A DNA stretch of 64,000 bases from contig JACCWE010000144.1 of assembly GCA_013697785.1 (NCBI GenBank), forward strand, positions 1 to 64,000. Direction: 5' to 3'. Made by a program: the position numbers and the translations under genes. Source of the DNA: Gemmatimonadaceae bacterium (lineage in GTDB: Bacteria; Gemmatimonadota; Gemmatimonadetes; Gemmatimonadales; Gemmatimonadaceae). Below the pieces are notes generated by a model. It was not told the DNA's origin and made no database searches. It saw nothing but the letters and a program-made list of their open reading frames with translations. Shown one piece after another: positions 60,535 through 64,000 of this stretch. Each line of letters starts with the position of its first letter. The first letter of the stretch is position 1.

Positions 60535-62944
60535 GCTCGCCGACCTGCGGCGAGGTACGCGGTAGATCGTCATCCTCGCTCGTGGTGTACCCGTACAGAT
60601 ACGAGTAGTACTTGTACTCGCCCTGTGCGCGGATGTCGTTGAGCACGGCGCCCAGCATGCGCACCGGCAAACGGTCGAGCAGCTTCAGCTTGTTCTCCGC
60701 CATCTTCCGGTCGGTCGCGCCCGTGCGCAGCACGATCAGCATGTTCTGCGTCGCTGCGGCGAGAACGAACGGATCGACGCCGGCACCGAGTGGCGGGCTG
60801 TCGACCACCACGACATCGTAGCGACGGCGAAGCTCGGCGATGAACTGCGACATCGCCTGCGAGTGCAGCAGCTCCGGTCCGCGATGACGACGCGTACCGC
60901 ACGGAATGAGCGTGAGGCGATCGTGTGTGGTGCTCCGCAGCACTGCTTCGAACGGCACATCGCCGCCGAGCAGGTCGAGCAGCCCCGGACGGCGGTTCGC
61001 GCCGAACATCGCGTGCAGCTGTCCGCGGCGCGTGTCGCCATCGACGAGCACCGTGCGATAGCCCGCCTCGGCGAACGACAGCGCGAGATTCGAGCAGACG
61101 AGCGATTTGCCATCGCCCGCGCCCGGACTCGAGACCGTGAGCATCGCCGAGCCGCTCGCGTCGTACTGATTGGTGATCGCCATGCGGATGGTGCGGAACG
61201 ACTCGATCACCTGTGCGGCTTCCTCGGGATCGGGATCGCCGGCGCGCGAGCGCTTGATCGTGGGCACGGCGCCGAGAATCGACAGACCGAGCTCGCGGGT
61301 GACCTGCTCGGAATAGCGAAGGCGCGGATCGGTGTGATCGAGCAGCAGCGCGAGACCGACTGATGCGCCGAAGCTCACCACGAGGGCGAGCAGGAGAATC
61401 GTCGGCGCGGTGTTCTTCGTTGGTGCGAGTGGCGCGACGGCCGTGTCGAGGATGCTGACATCCGGTATCGCGCCCGCTTCGGCGAGCTTGGTCTCGGCGT
61501 AGCGCTGCTGGAGCATCGAGTAGAGCGACGAGCGCGACACGACATCGCGCTGGAGGCGCATCTGCTCGATCGTGCGCGACGGAATGTTCTGCAGCTCCGT
61601 CGACGCGCTCGCCATCTGGCGACTGAGATCGGTGCCGCGTGCCTGGAGATCGGCGATCAGCGTGTTGAGCACCTGGGGCAGCGTCTGCGTGCGCATGGTC
61701 TGCACGGAAAGGCGGAGATCTTGTACGATGCGGTGCTCGTCGGTGTAGCTCTCGCGCGCGGCGCGGAGCGCTGCCTCGCGCTTGCTCAGATCAGTGAGCG
61801 TTGCCTGCAGCGCGGGCGATGCCTGTGCCGACGGGATGCCGATGAACGCGTCCGCAGTGATCGTATTCGGATCGCGCGCGAGGATCTGAAGCATCGCGAT
61901 GTCGTGCTGCACCGTGAGGTACTGAGCCTTCTGCCCGAAGTAGTTGCCGATCATTGGGTCGCCGCCACCGGGCGACGCCATGCCGGTTGCGGGCGCAGCG
62001 ATGAGCGCCTCGGACGGAAGGGTGATGGTGTTCTTGCGGAAGGACTCGAGCGAGGTCTCCGACGAGCGAAGCGCGCGCGAGGCCGTGTCGAGCTGGTCGG
62101 CGAGGGCCTTCGACTCTTCGGTGAGATTGCGGCGCTTGAGCTCACCCGCGGTATACACGAACTCGCGCATGATGCCGTTGAGGATCATCGCCGTGCGCTG
62201 GGCGCTCGCACCTGCGAGCGTGAGTTTGATGAACTGGCTGTTTTGCGGCAGTGCCACTTCGACGCGAGAGATGAGTCCCGTCGACACGTCGCGCGGATTC
62301 ACGACGGTGAAGGCGACGGCGCGGTTCGGTCCGAGGAGTAGAGCCGACGGCTTCCATGCGAAGCCGAGCGCGCGTCCCACGGAGTCGCCCGCGATTCCGC
62401 TCTCGACGACCTTTTTCTCCTTCGTCGTGATGAGCGTGTAGTGCGTGTTCGCGGCGTCGGTGCGGAGCGTGTACGAGCCGGCGCGAAGGCCCGGGCGCGG
62501 CTGGAAGCCCTGAAAAACAGCCGAATCGCGCGCGAGACTGGGCCAGATGTAGAGCGAATACTTCCGCACCACATTGTCCATGATCGACGAACTCTTGATC
62601 AGATCCGCCCACGCGCCGGGAGTGACGAGCGGCTGCCCCTGGATCGGCCCCTGCGCGGCGCCGCCCTTCCCATCTTCCGAGATCCAGACCGTTCCCTGCG
62701 TCTGGTAAGCCGGCGTCATGAACTGGGTGACGCCGAAGCCGATGCCGGTGCCGGCAATCACGACGAGCAGGATCAGCCACTTGTAGCGCTTGAGCGCCGA
62801 GAAGTAGCGCGACCACGAAATCCCCGGCTCCTCCATGGGCGATTGCTGCGCCCAGGTCGGCTGGTAGTTCTGGCCGTACGCAACCGAAGTGGGCTCGCGA
62901 TTTGGCTCGACGGGAAGATTCGACGGAAATTGCGGAGCAGTCAT
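60518..62944 (-). CDS. Exopolysaccharide co-polymerase with BY-kinase domain (Wzc/GumC-like)
   Basis: Inner-membrane protein of 808 aa. Cytoplasmic N-terminus; membrane helix 1 (~55-75); Wzz-like periplasmic part with coiled coils (~80-510); membrane helix 2 (~515-535); then a cytosolic BY-kinase: Walker A 'SSPGAGDGKSLVCSNLAL', Walker A' 'VLVDGDTRRG' and Walker B 'VVVVDSPPLGAG'. A C-terminal tyrosine cluster ('YKYYSYLYGY', six Tyr) is the usual autophosphorylation tail. It controls chain length and export together with Wza. A sigma-54-like site lies ~105 nt upstream, so it forms its own transcript. ATG at 62944 agrees with the family's N-terminus. Confidence 0.95.
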   Translation of the reverse strand: MTAPQFPSNLPVEPNREPTSVAYGQNYQPTWAQQSPMEEPGISWSRYFSALKRYKWLILLVVIAGTGIGFGVTQFMTPAYQTQGTVWISEDGKGGAAQGPIQGQPLVTPGAWADLIKSSSIMDNVVRKYSLYIWPSLARDSAVFQGFQPRPGLRAGSYTLRTDAANTHYTLITTKEKKVVESGIAGDSVGRALGFAWKPSALLLGPNRAVAFTVVNPRDVSTGLISRVEVALPQNSQFIKLTLAGASAQRTAMILNGIMREFVYTAGELKRRNLTEESKALADQLDTASRALRSSETSLESFRKNTITLPSEALIAAPATGMASPGGGDPMIGNYFGQKAQYLTVQHDIAMLQILARDPNTITADAFIGIPSAQASPALQATLTDLSKREAALRAARESYTDEHRIVQDLRLSVQTMRTQTLPQVLNTLIADLQARGTDLSRQMASASTELQNIPSRTIEQMRLQRDVVSRSSLYSMLQQRYAETKLAEAGAIPDVSILDTAVAPLAPTKNTAPTILLLALVVSFGASVGLALLLDHTDPRLRYSEQVTRELGLSILGAVPTIKRSRAGDPDPEEAAQVIESFRTIRMAITNQYDASGSAMLTVSSPGAGDGKSLVCSNLALSFAEAGYRTVLVDGDTRRGQLHAMFGANRRPGLLDLLGGDVPFEAVLRSTTHDRLTLIPCGTRRHRGPELLHSQAMSQFIAELRRRYDVVVVDSPPLGAGVDPFVLAAATQNMLIVLRTGATDRKMAENKLKLLDRLPVRMLGAVLNDIRAQGEYKYYSYLYGYTTSEDDDLPRTSPQVGELTGRT

Positions 62945-63406
62945 CGACGAGTGTGCTGAGTAAGGAGACGCGTGGCCAATATGTACAATCGGCTGCGCGT
63001 CATGCCAACGGGACGGCCTTTGGGCGAGCAGGCTACAGGGCGCGGGGATGCAATATCAGGCCCAGCGAAGGGTATGCTTCGACCGCCAAAAGGCTGCCCG
63101 AACGATCTGCGGCGAGCCCCGATTACAGGAATAGTAGCGATGCCGTCGCGCCTTCGCGATCCGAGAGTGGCGCTGCCGCCGCAGATGGTGTAGTATGGTT
63201 GCCGTTGCCACTGTAGTTGTGCAGCGGCAGAGCTGTTGCGAGCGTGTAACATTTTATTGCGGTTTTCTGTAGGTTCGCTGTGCGCGAGCGACAGAATTCC
63301 GGACCTGTAGCGGAAGGCACGCACATAATGTGACGCATGGCCGCACGAGTTCATCGTAATAGGGAAGAGGCTCGCCTCGGTTGCCTGCGCTCCAAGGAGA
63401 TTGATC
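62945..63406. other. Intergenic region between the wzc-like and NtrC-like genes
   Basis: No gene is seen in these 462 nt. The stretch holds the minus-strand sigma-54-like site at 63049-63064 and the plus-strand ribosome-binding site AAGGAGA (63394-63400) for the NtrC-type regulator. An AT-richer patch near 63240-63275 could hold that gene's promoter, but no clear -35/-10 pair was found. Confidence 0.5.
63049..63064 (-). promoter_or_regulatory. Sigma-54-like promoter of the wzc-like gene
   Basis: On the minus strand TGGGCCTGATATTGCA has TGG at -24, a perfect TTGCA at -12 and GG-N10-GC spacing, but GCC where the consensus has CAC. It lies about 105 nt ahead of the wzc-like start. Confidence 0.5.
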
Positions 63407-64000
63407 ATGTCGGCCCCATTGCTACCCGCCCCACCAATAGATGTGGCGGCGCCATCGTCGCGCGTCGGACGCGATCCACTGGCGATCCCGGCCGCCGTCA
63501 AAGCCGACATTCGCATCCTCGTCGTCGATGATGATCGGACGCTCCGGGAGGGGTGCGCCAGCGTCCTCGAGCTCGATGGCTACAACGTCACCTTCGTGGG
63601 CAGGGGGGACGAGGCGCTCGAGGTCGTCCGCCGCCGGAAGTTCGACATCGTGCTGGTCGACCTCTATCTCCAGCCCATCTCCGGCCTCGACATCCTCAAG
63701 GCGGCGCTCGAGATGCATCGCGAGACGATCGTCGTCGTGATGACCGGAAATCCCAGCGTGTCATCGAGCATTGAGGCGCTTCGCGCCGGCGCCTGGGACT
63801 ATCTCCCCAAGCCGTTCTCGGCGACGCATCTCCAGGTGCTCGTCGGGCGCGCATCGCACGCCGTGATGGTGACTCGCGAGACGAAGGCGCTCCGGCAGCA
63901 GCTCACGCAGCAAAACGGGAACAGCGACAAGATCACCCTGCTCGGCGTCGCCCCGGCCTTTCGCAAAGCCGTCGAGCTCGCGCGAAAGGTCGCGCCCACC
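63407..64000 (+). CDS. NtrC-type sigma-54-dependent response regulator, 5' part only
   Basis: The frame is open from ATG 63407 to the window edge (198 codons), with a strong AAGGAGA ribosome-binding site 6 nt upstream. Residues ~35-155 form a receiver domain ('IRILVVDDDRTLREGCASVL', acceptor Asp in 'FDIVLVDLYLQPISGLDIL', 'VVVMTGNPS', 'GAWDYLPKPFSATHL'). From ~172 it enters the AAA+ domain ('LLGVAPAFRKAVELARKVAP'), the start of the sigma-54 activator module. Downstream Walker motifs, GAFTGA loop and HTH lie outside the window. In exosortase-type EPS loci the comparable regulator is PrsR, activated by kinase PrsK. Sigma-54-like sites in front of EPS genes make this its likely activator. Confidence 0.85.
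   Translation, partial: MSAPLLPAPPIDVAAPSSRVGRDPLAIPAAVKADIRILVVDDDRTLREGCASVLELDGYNVTFVGRGDEALEVVRRRKFDIVLVDLYLQPISGLDILKAALEMHRETIVVVMTGNPSVSSSIEALRAGAWDYLPKPFSATHLQVLVGRASHAVMVTRETKALRQQLTQQNGNSDKITLLGVAPAFRKAVELARKVAPT

Noticed and set aside
63168..63183. A further plus-strand sigma-54 site (TGGCGCTGCCGCCGCA) for the NtrC-type gene
   Set aside because: GG-N10-GC spacing holds but both boxes are poor and such matches are expected by chance in this GC-rich DNA.

Overview
The window reads as chromosomal DNA of a high-GC, Gram-negative-type bacterium with lipoproteins and a Wza/Wzc-style polysaccharide exporter. The gene mix fits Gemmatimonadota best: many secreted S9, M24, M61 and M42 peptidases, an OPT transporter, a VPS10-like beta-propeller, cobalamin-dependent MetH, and many 4-nt ATGA/GTGA/TTGA gene overlaps. 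This placement is inference from remembered family content; no marker gene was tested. I saw no tRNA, rRNA, CRISPR array, insertion sequence or phage gene.

Layout. (1) 1-13.9 kb, housekeeping and transport: end of an ECF-type transporter (EcfT plus a double ATPase), a HEAT-repeat protein, a MerR/TipAS regulator with a textbook 19-bp-spacer promoter, an M42 peptidase, a cobalamin-binding protein coupled to an OPT transporter, a DUF4349 lipoprotein, a hybrid histidine kinase and an M61 peptidase. (2) 13.9-18.1 kb, a dTDP-rhamnose locus that has been rearranged: rfbD and rfbA are intact, rfbC is split onto two strands, rfbB has only its C-terminal third and a family 2 glycosyltransferase only its first ~31 codons. 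One inversion plus a deletion explains all of it. (3) 18.2-31 kb, metabolism: Xaa-Pro peptidase, Yip1-like protein, acyl-CoA dehydrogenase, CbiX-like protein, a metH - (homocysteine methyltransferase/MTHFR fusion) operon behind a SAM-II riboswitch, a YggT protein and a prolyl oligopeptidase. (4) 31-64 kb, a large exopolysaccharide (EPS) region: VanZ-like protein, XrtA-type polysaccharide deacetylase, FemAB-like protein, DegT-like aminotransferase, seven glycosyl or sugar transferases, O-antigen ligase/polymerase, second deacetylase, ATP-grasp enzyme, flippase, acyltransferase, Wza-like and Wzc-like export proteins, a REC-degenerate-GGDEF protein and the start of an NtrC-type regulator.

How it works together (inference). 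Sugars are built on a lipid carrier by the sugar transferase and glycosyltransferases, flipped, polymerised and exported through Wzc/Wza. Four sites resembling sigma-54 (-24/-12) promoters lie in front of the deacetylase, flippase, wza and wzc genes, and an NtrC-type activator starts at the right edge. Three secreted paralogues of a putative glycoside hydrolase (GHL15-like) sit among the EPS genes. Two are preceded by c-di-GMP-I (GEMM-I) riboswitches and the third lies inside the wza operon. The most interesting proposal is that c-di-GMP directly controls EPS-modifying or EPS-degrading lipoproteins while sigma-54 controls EPS assembly.
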